Virus record (IMG/VR): IMGVR_UViG_3300021371_000064
Location: 1-32,573 of that record
Strand: one strand, 5' to 3'
Source: a virus
Length of the DNA: 32,573 nucleotides
Shown here: positions 12,195-20,407 of the stretch, piece by piece
Numbering within the stretch: position 1 is the first letter of the stretch
Layout of the letters: the number at the start of each line of letters is the position of its first letter
Translations under genes and position numbers: made by a program
Notes under the pieces: generated by a model
The model's input: only the letters and a program-made list of their open reading frames with translations
Database searches by the model: none
Told to the model about the DNA's origin: nothing

Positions 12195-13787
12195 ATGATG
12201 AATGTAAAAGATATAGTTGCAAGATTTGAACATGTAGAAGCTCAAAGAGACAACTGGAATAATCATTACCAGGAGTTAGCTGACTATATGCTGCCAAGAA
12301 AAGCAGACATAGTTAAAAAAAGAAGTCGTGGTGAAAAGAGAATGGAGCTTATCTTTGATGGTACAGCTCTGCAATCTGTAGATTTATTATCATCTAGTCT
12401 TCATGGTATGCTTACATCAGGTGCTACACCTTGGTTTCATTTGACTATGAAAAACGAAGAACTAGGCAGAGATGAAGAAGTACAGAGGTGGTTAGAAGAT
12501 TCCTCGCAAAGAATGATGCGTGCTTTTACTATGTCTAACTTTGAAACAGAAGTACATGAGATGTATGTTGACCTAGTTGTGTTTGGTACTGGGTGTATGT
12601 TTGTTGAGATGGATGACAAGACATTACGTTTTAGTACAAGACATATATCTGAATTTTACGTTGCAGAAGATCAGTATGGTATTGTTGATACTGTATTTAG
12701 AAAGTATGAGATACCTGCAAGACAAGCTGTACAAAGGTTTGGCATTGATAATGTTGGTGCGTTTATAGCTAAGACGTTTGAGAAGAAGCCAGACGAGAAT
12801 GTTACAATACTACATGCAGTTATGCCAAGAGTAGAGAGAGATCCAACAAAACAAAATAACTTAAACATGCCATATGCTTCTATGTATATTTGCATGGAAA
12901 CAAAAATGATATTGGCAGAGAGTGGATTCCAAGAACTGCCTTACGTTGTTCCACGCTTCCTCAAGGCAACTGGGGAAGTTATGGGGAGATCTCCAGCTAT
13001 GGTTGCGTTGCCTGATGTGAAGATGATAAATCTAATGTCTAAAACAATCATACAAGCAGCACAGAAGATGATAGATCCTCCACTATTAGTGCCAGATGAT
13101 GGGTTCTTGCTCCCCATTAGGACCCAGCCTGGAGGTCTCAACTTTTACAGATCAGGTTCAAGAGATACAATAACACCATTACAAACTGGTGCTAATATAC
13201 CTATTGGATTAAACATGGAAGAACAGCGAAGATTAGCAATACGTTCTGCTTTCTTTGTTGACCAATTACTAAGTGGTAGCCAACCTAATATGACAGCTAC
13301 AGAAGTAATACAGAGACAAGAAGAACGTATGAGAGTTATAGGTCCTGTTCTTGGTAGATTAATGAATGAGATGCTAAGACCTTTGATTGACAGAGCGTTT
13401 GCTTTGATGCTGCGTGCTGACATGCTTGCAACACCACCAGAGATTCTGCAAGGTATTGATGTAGACATAGAATATGTATCACCACTTGCAAGAGCACAGA
13501 AGTCTAGCTCTGTTAATGGTGTAATGAGAGCGTTAGAAATATTGATGCCGTTGTCACAACAGTTGCCTGTGGGAGATCACATTGATCCTGATGGATTGGT
13601 AAACTATCTAACAGAAGCGTTAGGTGTGCCAAAGAAAGTATTGAAGCCGCAATCAGTTATTGATGATGAAAGAGAACAAAGAGCAATGATGCAACAAGAG
13701 CAGATGGAGAGACAAATGGAGCAAGAAGATGTTGCTACGGCTGGTCAAGCTGCTCAAGCAGTGAGAATGGTGGGTGCAAATGAGTGA
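12195..13787 (+). CDS. Portal (head-tail connecting) protein, T7 gp8-like
   Basis: 530 aa (T7 gp8 is about 535). The N-terminal part (ELADYMLPRKADIVKK, LLSSSLHGMLTSGATPWFHL) and the QQGxx-like core NMTATEVIQRQEERMRVIGP are features of the head-to-tail connecting family (Pfam Head-tail_con). It forms the twelve-fold ring through which DNA enters and leaves. The C terminus is Gln/Met-rich and helical. Starts 12195 or 12198. It overlaps the next gene by eight bases. Confidence 0.9.
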   Translation: MMNVKDIVARFEHVEAQRDNWNNHYQELADYMLPRKADIVKKRSRGEKRMELIFDGTALQSVDLLSSSLHGMLTSGATPWFHLTMKNEELGRDEEVQRWLEDSSQRMMRAFTMSNFETEVHEMYVDLVVFGTGCMFVEMDDKTLRFSTRHISEFYVAEDQYGIVDTVFRKYEIPARQAVQRFGIDNVGAFIAKTFEKKPDENVTILHAVMPRVERDPTKQNNLNMPYASMYICMETKMILAESGFQELPYVVPRFLKATGEVMGRSPAMVALPDVKMINLMSKTIIQAAQKMIDPPLLVPDDGFLLPIRTQPGGLNFYRSGSRDTITPLQTGANIPIGLNMEEQRRLAIRSAFFVDQLLSGSQPNMTATEVIQRQEERMRVIGPVLGRLMNEMLRPLIDRAFALMLRADMLATPPEILQGIDVDIEYVSPLARAQKSSSVNGVMRALEILMPLSQQLPVGDHIDPDGLVNYLTEALGVPKKVLKPQSVIDDEREQRAMMQQEQMERQMEQEDVATAGQAAQAVRMVGANE

Positions 13788-13983
13788 GCAAATAGCACAA
13801 CTAAAGGTAATGTATAAAGATGCTTTTGGGGATAACGCTGGTAAAAAGGTGTTAGAAGATTTGGAGATACGCTGTAACTGGCGTGCTTCAAGTTATGTAG
13901 CTGGAGATGCCAATGCTACAGCCTTTGAAGAAGGTAAAAGGGCAGTCATACTACACATATATAACATGATGAAAGAGGAGTAA
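13780..13983 (+). CDS. Bbp19-like small phage protein
   Basis: 67 aa from ATG 13780, inside the end of the portal gene; a GTG at 13774 is in frame. FGDNAGKKVLEDLEIRC, then YVAGDANATAFEEGKRAVIL fits the Bbp19-like family I know from phage head regions. Function is unknown, but its constant place between portal and scaffold points to head assembly. Confidence 0.7.
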   Translation: MSEQIAQLKVMYKDAFGDNAGKKVLEDLEIRCNWRASSYVAGDANATAFEEGKRAVILHIYNMMKEE

Positions 13984-13985
13984 AT

Positions 13986-14831
13986 ATGTCAGAACAAGTT
14001 GCTGAACAGGTAGCCGAACCAGTACAAACTACAGTTATGGAGACTCCAGCTGAAGTTGCACAAGGTGGGTCTGGTAACAGTTTCATGGAAATGATACCAG
14101 AAGAATTAAGGGAGCATCCTAGTCTATCGCCAATAAAAGACGTTAGTAATTTAGCTAGGAGTTATGTAAATGCACAGAGATTAATAGGTAGCGATAAGGT
14201 TCCGTTGCCAAAGAATCCTACAGAAGAAGATTTAGACAACATTTACAGTAAGTTAGGCAGACCAGAAACACCACAAGGTTACGAGTTGCCTGTTGATGGG
14301 AATGTTATAACTGAAGAAGTTGCTAGTGCATATGCAGATATTGCACATAATCTAAGGCTTACACCACAACAAGCTCAAGGTGTATTGGATTATTACAAAA
14401 GCACAGTACAACAAACAAGCGAAGGTTTGGCACAGCAAGCAGAAAAGCAAGCTGAACAAACAGCAGCGGAACTTCAGAAAGAATGGGGATCAGCTTTTGA
14501 ACAAAAGGTAACAGCTGCAAAAGATATTGTTGAGCAGTTTGGTGGTGCAGATTTATTGCAAATGAAACTAGATGATGGCACTTTAGTTGGTAATCATCCT
14601 GCTTTTATTAAGGCATTTGCTGCTATGGGAGATTTTAAATCTACTGTAACAAGTGAAGATACTGTTAGTGACAATGCTTCTAACAGAGCTTACACACCAC
14701 AAATGGCACAACAAGAAGTTGATACTATAATGAACGACAAAACACACGCCTACTGGAATAGGAAAGATCCTATAGGTAGACAGCGTGCTGTTGAGCGTAT
14801 GCAAGAATTGATGGGTTATATACATGGATAA
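13986..14831 (+). CDS. Capsid scaffolding protein, T7 gp9-like
   Basis: 281 aa (T7 gp9 is about 307). Acidic and Gln-rich, with SDKVPLPKNPTEEDLDNIYS and KLGRPETPQGYELP, a phrase common to scaffold proteins in many marine podoviruses, then long helices (residues 140-190) and a basic helical end that would touch the coat protein. It guides prohead assembly and leaves before DNA fills the head. Position between portal and major capsid supports the call. Confidence 0.8.
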   Translation: MSEQVAEQVAEPVQTTVMETPAEVAQGGSGNSFMEMIPEELREHPSLSPIKDVSNLARSYVNAQRLIGSDKVPLPKNPTEEDLDNIYSKLGRPETPQGYELPVDGNVITEEVASAYADIAHNLRLTPQQAQGVLDYYKSTVQQTSEGLAQQAEKQAEQTAAELQKEWGSAFEQKVTAAKDIVEQFGGADLLQMKLDDGTLVGNHPAFIKAFAAMGDFKSTVTSEDTVSDNASNRAYTPQMAQQEVDTIMNDKTHAYWNRKDPIGRQRAVERMQELMGYIHG

Positions 14832-15042
14832 TGATATAATGCACCAACAAGGGATTCGTTTGGAATGTTTAAGGTTTGCTGTAGAATTTGGAACGCAAAG
14901 AGATTTGTTGCATCCAGAGAAACAAGCTGATATATATTACAAATGGGTTATGCAGGGTAGCTTGGCAACAAGTCCTCAAGACAATCGGATAGACGATAGC
15001 CTAAAGTCGGCTAAAAATTCTAGGAGTGTCCGTAAAGGGTAG
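14824..15042 (+). CDS. 72-aa protein between scaffold and capsid, unknown
   Basis: Starts within the last eight bases of the scaffold gene. Helical N-terminal half (GIRLECLRFAVEFGTQRDLL then PEKQADIYYKWVMQG) and a basic polar tail. The first half resembles short helical proteins that sit at this place in other podoviruses. No known domain; likely made with the scaffold by coupling. Confidence 0.6.
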   Translation: MDNDIMHQQGIRLECLRFAVEFGTQRDLLHPEKQADIYYKWVMQGSLATSPQDNRIDDSLKSAKNSRSVRKG

Positions 15043-15087
15043 CACACTGTAAATAAATCAAATGTAACTTTTACTTAGGAGACTTAA

Positions 15088-15951
15088 ATGTCAACATCAG
15101 TAACTACAGCATTTGTCCAACAGTATTCTGCTAACGTACAGATGCTGTCTCAACAGATGGGAAGCCGTCTAAGAGACACAGTCCGTGTGGAGAATATTAC
15201 AGGGAAAAATGCTTTTTTCGATCAGGTAGGTGTTGCTACAGCTCAGTTGCGTAGCAGTAGACATGCCGACACTCCACAGATAGACACACCTCACGCAAGA
15301 CGTAGAGTGAGTTTAGCTGACTATGAATACGCCGATTTAATTGATGACCAAGATAAAGTCAGAATGTTAATTGATCCAACATCAAGTTATGCACAAGCAG
15401 CTGCTGCTGCAATGGGTAGAGCTATGGATGATGTTATCATTTCTGCTGCACTTGGAACAGCTTTTACAGGCGAAACAGGTTCAACATCTACAGCGTTTGC
15501 AGCTGGTAATCAGATTGCAAATGGTAGTGCAGATATGTCTGTTGCTAAGTTAATTCAAGCTAAAAAGATTTTAGATTTAGCTGACGTTGACCCATCAATA
15601 CCAAGATATATTGCAGTTGGTCCTAATCAGATTGAAGCTCTATTAAATACAACATCAGTAACAAGTTCTGACTTTAATACAGTTAAGGCTCTTGTACAGG
15701 GTGATGTAGATACATTCATGGGTTTCAAGTTTATTGTAACAAACAGACTATCGCTTGCATCAAACATCCGTTCATGTTTCGCATGGGCAGAGGATGGGAT
15801 TGCTCTAGGCATAGGTAAAGACGTATCAGCTAGAATAGACGAGAGAGCAGACAAAGGTTATGCTACGCAGGTTTATTATTGCATGAGCGTTGGAGCCACA
15901 CGCATGGAAGAATCCAAGATTGTGCAAATCGATTGTGATGAATCAGCGTAA
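15088..15951 (+). CDS. Major capsid protein
   Basis: 287 aa, preceded by the strong site TAGGAGAC. A helical start (FVQQYSANVQMLSQQMGSRL) leads to a loop with DTPQIDTPHARRRVSLADYE, followed by the DxID-K-type region and an Ala-rich helix (SYAQAAAAAMGRAMDDVIIS), as in HK97-fold coat proteins of podoviruses with no protease. Position after the scaffold fixes the call. It is shorter than T7 gp10 (about 344). Hundreds of copies would make the shell. Confidence 0.85.
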   Translation: MSTSVTTAFVQQYSANVQMLSQQMGSRLRDTVRVENITGKNAFFDQVGVATAQLRSSRHADTPQIDTPHARRRVSLADYEYADLIDDQDKVRMLIDPTSSYAQAAAAAMGRAMDDVIISAALGTAFTGETGSTSTAFAAGNQIANGSADMSVAKLIQAKKILDLADVDPSIPRYIAVGPNQIEALLNTTSVTSSDFNTVKALVQGDVDTFMGFKFIVTNRLSLASNIRSCFAWAEDGIALGIGKDVSARIDERADKGYATQVYYCMSVGATRMEESKIVQIDCDESA

Positions 15952-15963
15952 GGGAGATAGATT

Positions 15964-16443
15964 ATGACTACTAAAAATTCAGATCTCGTAGCTAACTTTG
16001 AAGCTAGTCCTCCTGTAATTAACCCTGCATCTTTGTACCATGGCGTGAAGCGTGTTGCACAGGGAACATTAGAATTGGTTGCTGGTGACAGTACTGACAA
16101 TGATATTGTCATGCTTGCACAGATTCCAAGTAACGCATCTATTCCTGCAATTAATATTGCAACAGACACTTTTGGTGGAAGTTGTACTTTTAACGTAGGT
16201 CTGTATCAAACAACAGGAACAGTTGTAGACGAAGATTATTTCGCTTCATCAGTTGCTGATGCTGGTGCAATGACAGATGTACGCTTTGAAGCAGCAGACA
16301 TTACAACAAATGGTTTAAAAGTCTACGAAATGGCTGGAGAGACTGTTGACCCAGGTGGGTTCTACTACGTTGCAGTAACATTTAATGCAACAGGTGGTAC
16401 TGCTGGAAGCATGTCTTTCATCATTGACTACGTTGTAAACTAA
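15964..16443 (+). CDS. Probable capsid decoration or head-surface protein
   Basis: 159 aa, beta-rich and acidic, without a signal peptide: GVKRVAQGTLELVAGDS at the start and DPGGFYYVAVTFNATGG near the end. It lies 12 bases behind the capsid gene in the same transcript and before a strong stem-loop, so it is likely made in large amounts like the coat. This supports a shell-decorating role, by context only. Confidence 0.55.
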   Translation: MTTKNSDLVANFEASPPVINPASLYHGVKRVAQGTLELVAGDSTDNDIVMLAQIPSNASIPAINIATDTFGGSCTFNVGLYQTTGTVVDEDYFASSVADAGAMTDVRFEAADITTNGLKVYEMAGETVDPGGFYYVAVTFNATGGTAGSMSFIIDYVVN

Positions 16444-16452
16444 CAAAACATG

Positions 16453-16474
16453 GGGAGCAGTTAACGCTGCTTCC
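16453..16474 (+). terminator. Stem-loop after the capsid genes, possible attenuator
   Basis: GGGAGCAG (16453-16460) pairs with CTGCTTCC (16467-16474) through eight pairs with one G-U and a six-base loop. Only a weak T content follows (TATTTCT), so it would be a partial terminator or an RNA-stability element that sets capsid over tail expression. Confidence 0.45.
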
Positions 16475-16492
16475 TATTTCTAGGAGTTTGGG

Positions 16493-17089
16493 ATGCCGTC
16501 AGTTGTAGATATTTGTAACGAAGCTATGGATTTACTTGGTGCAGCAACAATTACTGCATTAACAGAAAACTCTAAAGAAGCACGACTATGTAACAGAAGA
16601 TTCGAAACAGTTAGAGATGCTGTATTAAGATCGCATACATGGAACGTAGCTATATCAAGAGCATCTTTAGCACAAGATAGTGATGCTCCTGCATTTGGAT
16701 TTACATATCAATTCACATTACCTACTGATCCTTATTGTTTAAGGGTTATTTCTTTTTGGAACTCTAATGTTAACAATGAGATTGCTGCCTATGACAGTAA
16801 TGTTATGTATAAGATAGAGGGTAGAAAGATACTATCTAATGAAGGCACTTGTTCTATTATTTATTTAGGTAGAGTTACAGATACAGAATTGTATGATTCA
16901 TTGTTAAGTAGTACTATTGCACACAGGCTTGCATCAGAAACAGCTTATGCCATTACAGGTAGTAATGCTTTAGCACAATCTATGTATTCATTATATCAAG
17001 CAAGGCTAAGTGAAGCTAGAAGTATGGATGCACTAGAGGGTTATCCAGAGCAATTACAGGCAGATACTTACACTAACGCAAGGTTCTAA
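16493..17089 (+). CDS. Tail tubular protein A / adaptor, T7 gp11-like
   Basis: 198 aa (T7 gp11 is 196). The helical plan matches the family: EAMDLLGAATITALTENSKE, then RRFETVRDAVLRSHTWNVA, a strand part (GFTYQFTLPTDPYCLRVI, typical PxDxLRV) and a closing helix with LASETAYAITGSNALAQSMY. It forms the adaptor ring between portal and nozzle. It ends one base before the next ATG. Confidence 0.85.
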   Translation: MPSVVDICNEAMDLLGAATITALTENSKEARLCNRRFETVRDAVLRSHTWNVAISRASLAQDSDAPAFGFTYQFTLPTDPYCLRVISFWNSNVNNEIAAYDSNVMYKIEGRKILSNEGTCSIIYLGRVTDTELYDSLLSSTIAHRLASETAYAITGSNALAQSMYSLYQARLSEARSMDALEGYPEQLQADTYTNARF

Positions 17090-17090
17090 T

Positions 17091-19499
17091 ATGGCTAGAG
17101 TATCGTCTATAATCACTAACTTTAGGGCAGGTGAAATATCTCCACGCTTAGAGGGTAGAATTGATTTACAGAAATACAATGAAGCCGTAAAAGATTTGAA
17201 CAATATGATTGTCTTTCCTCAAGGTGGAGTGACAAGAAGACCTGGTACATATTACGCAGGAACCACAAAAGATGGTGGTCAGGTAAGATTAATTAACTTT
17301 GAGTTTAGTGATACGCAAGCTTATGTATTGGAGTTTGGTAATCTTTACATTAGAATATATAAAGATGGTGGCTTAGTTACAGCAGCAACCACAGCAATAA
17401 CTGCCATTACTAAAGCTAATCCAGCAGTTGTAACATCTAATTCACATGGTCTAAACAATGGTGATAGAGTATTTATTACTGGTGTTGTTGGTATGACAGA
17501 AGTAAACAACAGAGAGTTTACAGTTGCAGGTAAAACAACAAATACATTTCAATTAAGTGGTATTAACAGTTCTGCGTTCACAACATATGGGAGTGCTGGT
17601 ACTGTTGGTAAAATCATAGAAATTACTACGCCATATACTACATCACAGTTGTCTGCAATAAACTTTGCACAATCAGCAGATGTTTTGTTTCTTGCACATA
17701 ATAGTCATGAACCTGCAAAGCTAACAAGAACAAGCCACACAGCATGGACAATAGGTGATATAGATTTTACTGATGGTCCTTACCTTGATGAAAATATTAC
17801 TGATACTACACTGTACGCATCAGCAGATACTGGTTCTGTAACAATCACAGCAAGTGCTGATTTATTTGCAAGCACAGATGTAGGTAGATTAATAAGGTTT
17901 CGTGAAGTATTAGAAGTTACTTATGATGAATGGGCAGCTAGTACAAGTTACGCTAATAATGCTTTTGTAAGGTATAATGGTCATGTTTATAAGCATACAA
18001 CTGGATCTACGCAAACATCAGGTAACACGCCACCAGTGCATACATCAGGCACAGAAACTTATGGCAGTCTGAATTGGGAATACAGGCATGATGACACAGG
18101 TTATGTTAAAATTACATCATTTACTAATGCAACAACAGTTGTAGCCACAGTGAAAGAAGATGATGGTGGTATATCAGTATTACCACATAATATTGTAGGT
18201 TCTAGTAATGCCACAAAGAAATGGTCATTAGGTAGTTTTAGTACAACTACTGGGTTTCCTAGAGCTATAGGTTTTTATGAAGAACGATTATATTTTGCTG
18301 CAACAACAGATCAGCCGCAAACTATATTCGGAAGTGTATCTGCTGATTTTGAGAATCATACACCAGGCACAGAAGATGATGCAGCTATAAATGTAACAAT
18401 AGCTTCAGATCAAGTAAACGTCATAAAGCATTTATTACCTGCTAGATTCTTGCAGTTATTGACTACAAGTGCTGAGTTTACGTTATCAGGTGGTGCAGGA
18501 TCAGAGCCAGTTACACCTACAAATGTAAATGTATTGCGAGAAACTACGTTTGGTACAGGCACAGTAAAGCCATTAAGAGCTGGTAATAGCACAATATTAA
18601 TACAAAAAGGTGCTGAAAAAGTTAAAGAGATTACCTTTGATTTAGATACAGACGGATTGTTAGGCGTTGATTTAACTGTGTTAGCAGATCATTTAGCTAG
18701 AGGTGGCTTGACTGATATGGTTTGGCAACAGGAGCCTGAGTTGTTGATATGGTTTGTTCATAATGATGGCAGACTAATAGGATTAACTTATGACAGAGCA
18801 AACGCAACAGTAGGTTGGCACGAGCATAATATAGGTGGCAGTGGTATTGTAGAGAGTGTGACAGCTATACCTAGTGGTGCAGAAGATCAAGTTTATATAA
18901 GTGTCAAGAGAACTATTAACAGTCAAACTGTAAGGCATATTGTGTATTTAAAATCTACATATTTTAATGATGATGTAACAGATGCTTTTTTTGTAGATAG
19001 TGGTTTAACATACAGTGGCAGTGCTACAACGTCTATCACAGGCTTAAACCATCTTGAGGGTGTAACAGTAACCATTTTAGCAGATGGATCTGCACACGCT
19101 GATAAAACAGTCAGCAATGGTGCAATTACATTAGATAGAAGCTCAACTAAAGTTCATGTTGGGTATGGTTACACATCATCACTAGAGACACTGCGTATGG
19201 AAGCAGGTGCAGAAGATGGTATTGCACAAGGCAAGATAAAGAGGATACATGGTGTAACAGCTAGATTCTTTCAGACAGTAGGTGCAGAGTTAGGACCAGA
19301 TACAAATAACTTAGACAGATTGCCGTTTAGAGACAGTAGCATGAACATGGATGAAGCTGTACCTTTGTTTAATGGAGATAAAGAAATATCCTTTCCGTCA
19401 GGGTATGATAATGATGCGAAGATTGTTATAAGGCAGACACAACCATTGCCAATGACAATATTAGCTATTATGAGAAGGTCTAATACATTTGATGCTTAG
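17091..19499 (+). CDS. Tail tubular protein B / nozzle, T7 gp12-like, with inserted domains
   Basis: 802 aa (T7 gp12 is 794). The N terminus NFRAGEISPRLEGRIDLQKY and GGVTRRPGTYYAG are conserved in podovirus nozzles; LIGLTYDRANATVGWHEHNI is another family mark. Residues 104-175 (NPAVVTSNSHGLNNGDRVFI) look like a ubiquitin-E1 FCCH-type beta domain, and 278-332 (W281, Y287, VRYNGHVY, then TSGNTPP) like a CBM5/12 chitin-binding fold. Such inserts decorate the nozzle outside and may touch sugars. The rest forms a propeller-like ring. Confidence 0.85.
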   Translation: MARVSSIITNFRAGEISPRLEGRIDLQKYNEAVKDLNNMIVFPQGGVTRRPGTYYAGTTKDGGQVRLINFEFSDTQAYVLEFGNLYIRIYKDGGLVTAATTAITAITKANPAVVTSNSHGLNNGDRVFITGVVGMTEVNNREFTVAGKTTNTFQLSGINSSAFTTYGSAGTVGKIIEITTPYTTSQLSAINFAQSADVLFLAHNSHEPAKLTRTSHTAWTIGDIDFTDGPYLDENITDTTLYASADTGSVTITASADLFASTDVGRLIRFREVLEVTYDEWAASTSYANNAFVRYNGHVYKHTTGSTQTSGNTPPVHTSGTETYGSLNWEYRHDDTGYVKITSFTNATTVVATVKEDDGGISVLPHNIVGSSNATKKWSLGSFSTTTGFPRAIGFYEERLYFAATTDQPQTIFGSVSADFENHTPGTEDDAAINVTIASDQVNVIKHLLPARFLQLLTTSAEFTLSGGAGSEPVTPTNVNVLRETTFGTGTVKPLRAGNSTILIQKGAEKVKEITFDLDTDGLLGVDLTVLADHLARGGLTDMVWQQEPELLIWFVHNDGRLIGLTYDRANATVGWHEHNIGGSGIVESVTAIPSGAEDQVYISVKRTINSQTVRHIVYLKSTYFNDDVTDAFFVDSGLTYSGSATTSITGLNHLEGVTVTILADGSAHADKTVSNGAITLDRSSTKVHVGYGYTSSLETLRMEAGAEDGIAQGKIKRIHGVTARFFQTVGAELGPDTNNLDRLPFRDSSMNMDEAVPLFNGDKEISFPSGYDNDAKIVIRQTQPLPMTILAIMRRSNTFDA

Positions 19500-19914
19500 T
19501 ATTAAAAAGTTTGAAAAAGAAGACTTGGAAATGATAGAGACTAATTTTCATTTTCCAGAAAGCTCAAAAGCAGCTATGATGAAAGAAAGTTGCATTAGTG
19601 CATACACAGCATTGCAGGGAAGTAAGGTATTTATGATTGGTGGTGTATATGGATTGTGGGAAAACGTAGGTGAAGCCTGGTTTGTTATGTCAAGCATGGC
19701 TTACAAGAAACCATTTGCAGCTGCTAAATACTCTAGTTTATTGTTAGACCATGTGCAGGATGATGCAAGTTTGAAGCGTATACAGGCAAGCGTGCATACA
19801 AATGACCAGCAAGCTATAAGATATGTAGAGTGGCTAGGGTTTGAGAATGAAGGTTTAATGAAGAAGTATGGTCCTGATGGTTCGGACTATTATCGTTTTG
19901 CGAGGGTGGCGTAA
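19492..19914 (+). CDS. Internal virion protein A, T7 gp13-like (GNAT fold)
   Basis: 140 aa from ATG 19492 (T7 gp13 is 138); a TTG at 19489 precedes it. The plan is that of an N-acetyltransferase: strand, helix, strands around GGVYGLWENVGEAWFVMSSM, helix, then RIQASVHTNDQQAIRYVEWL with GFENEGLMKKYGPDGSDYYR, the usual GNAT end. The acetyl-CoA loop (Q/RxxGxG/A) is not clear, so catalysis is doubtful, as in gp13. It overlaps the nozzle by eight bases and the next gene by one. Confidence 0.75.
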   Translation: MLSIKKFEKEDLEMIETNFHFPESSKAAMMKESCISAYTALQGSKVFMIGGVYGLWENVGEAWFVMSSMAYKKPFAAAKYSSLLLDHVQDDASLKRIQASVHTNDQQAIRYVEWLGFENEGLMKKYGPDGSDYYRFARVA

Positions 19915-20387
19915 TGGCAATATTAAAGGCAGTTCTCGGATATAAAGGTAATATGGCATCTGCTAAAGCTGCAAGGCAGATGGGCGAATACAATGCTAAA
20001 GTAGCTGAGAATGAACAGGTATTAATACAGCGTGCAACTAGGCAGAAAGAAAAAAACCTTAGAAAACAATCAGATAGATTGGTTGGTATGCAAAGAGTTG
20101 CTGTAGCTAAGTCAGGTGTGCAAATGTCAGGAAGTGCTTTGCAAGCTTTAGCTGATACATTTTTTAACACAGAAATGGATGCAGTAAATATACGCTATGC
20201 TGGATCTATAGAAGAAGCATCTAAAATTAATGAAGCTGCTATGGCAAGAGCAAGTGCAAGTGCAAGATCACAACAATACAAAACTGCTGCGTATACGACA
20301 TTACTTTCTGCTGGGGAAGAAGCTGCGAAAATGTCAGCAACAGGTGGATCTGGTGGAACAGGATTTGGTAAAAGCTATATAACGTAA
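19914..20387 (+). CDS. Internal virion protein B, T7 gp14-like
   Basis: 157 aa (T7 gp14 is 196). Long helices rich in Ala, Lys and Gln (ARQMGEYNAKVAENEQVLIQ then RVAVAKSGVQMSGSALQALA), with the SGV-x-x-SGSA phrase seen in gp14-type ejection proteins, and a Gly-rich end. In T7, gp14 leaves the head first and forms a pore in the outer membrane. Start shares the base of the previous stop (TAATG). Confidence 0.75.
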   Translation: MAILKAVLGYKGNMASAKAARQMGEYNAKVAENEQVLIQRATRQKEKNLRKQSDRLVGMQRVAVAKSGVQMSGSALQALADTFFNTEMDAVNIRYAGSIEEASKINEAAMARASASARSQQYKTAAYTTLLSAGEEAAKMSATGGSGGTGFGKSYIT

Positions 20388-20407
20388 GAATAAATGTAGG
20401 TGATTAA

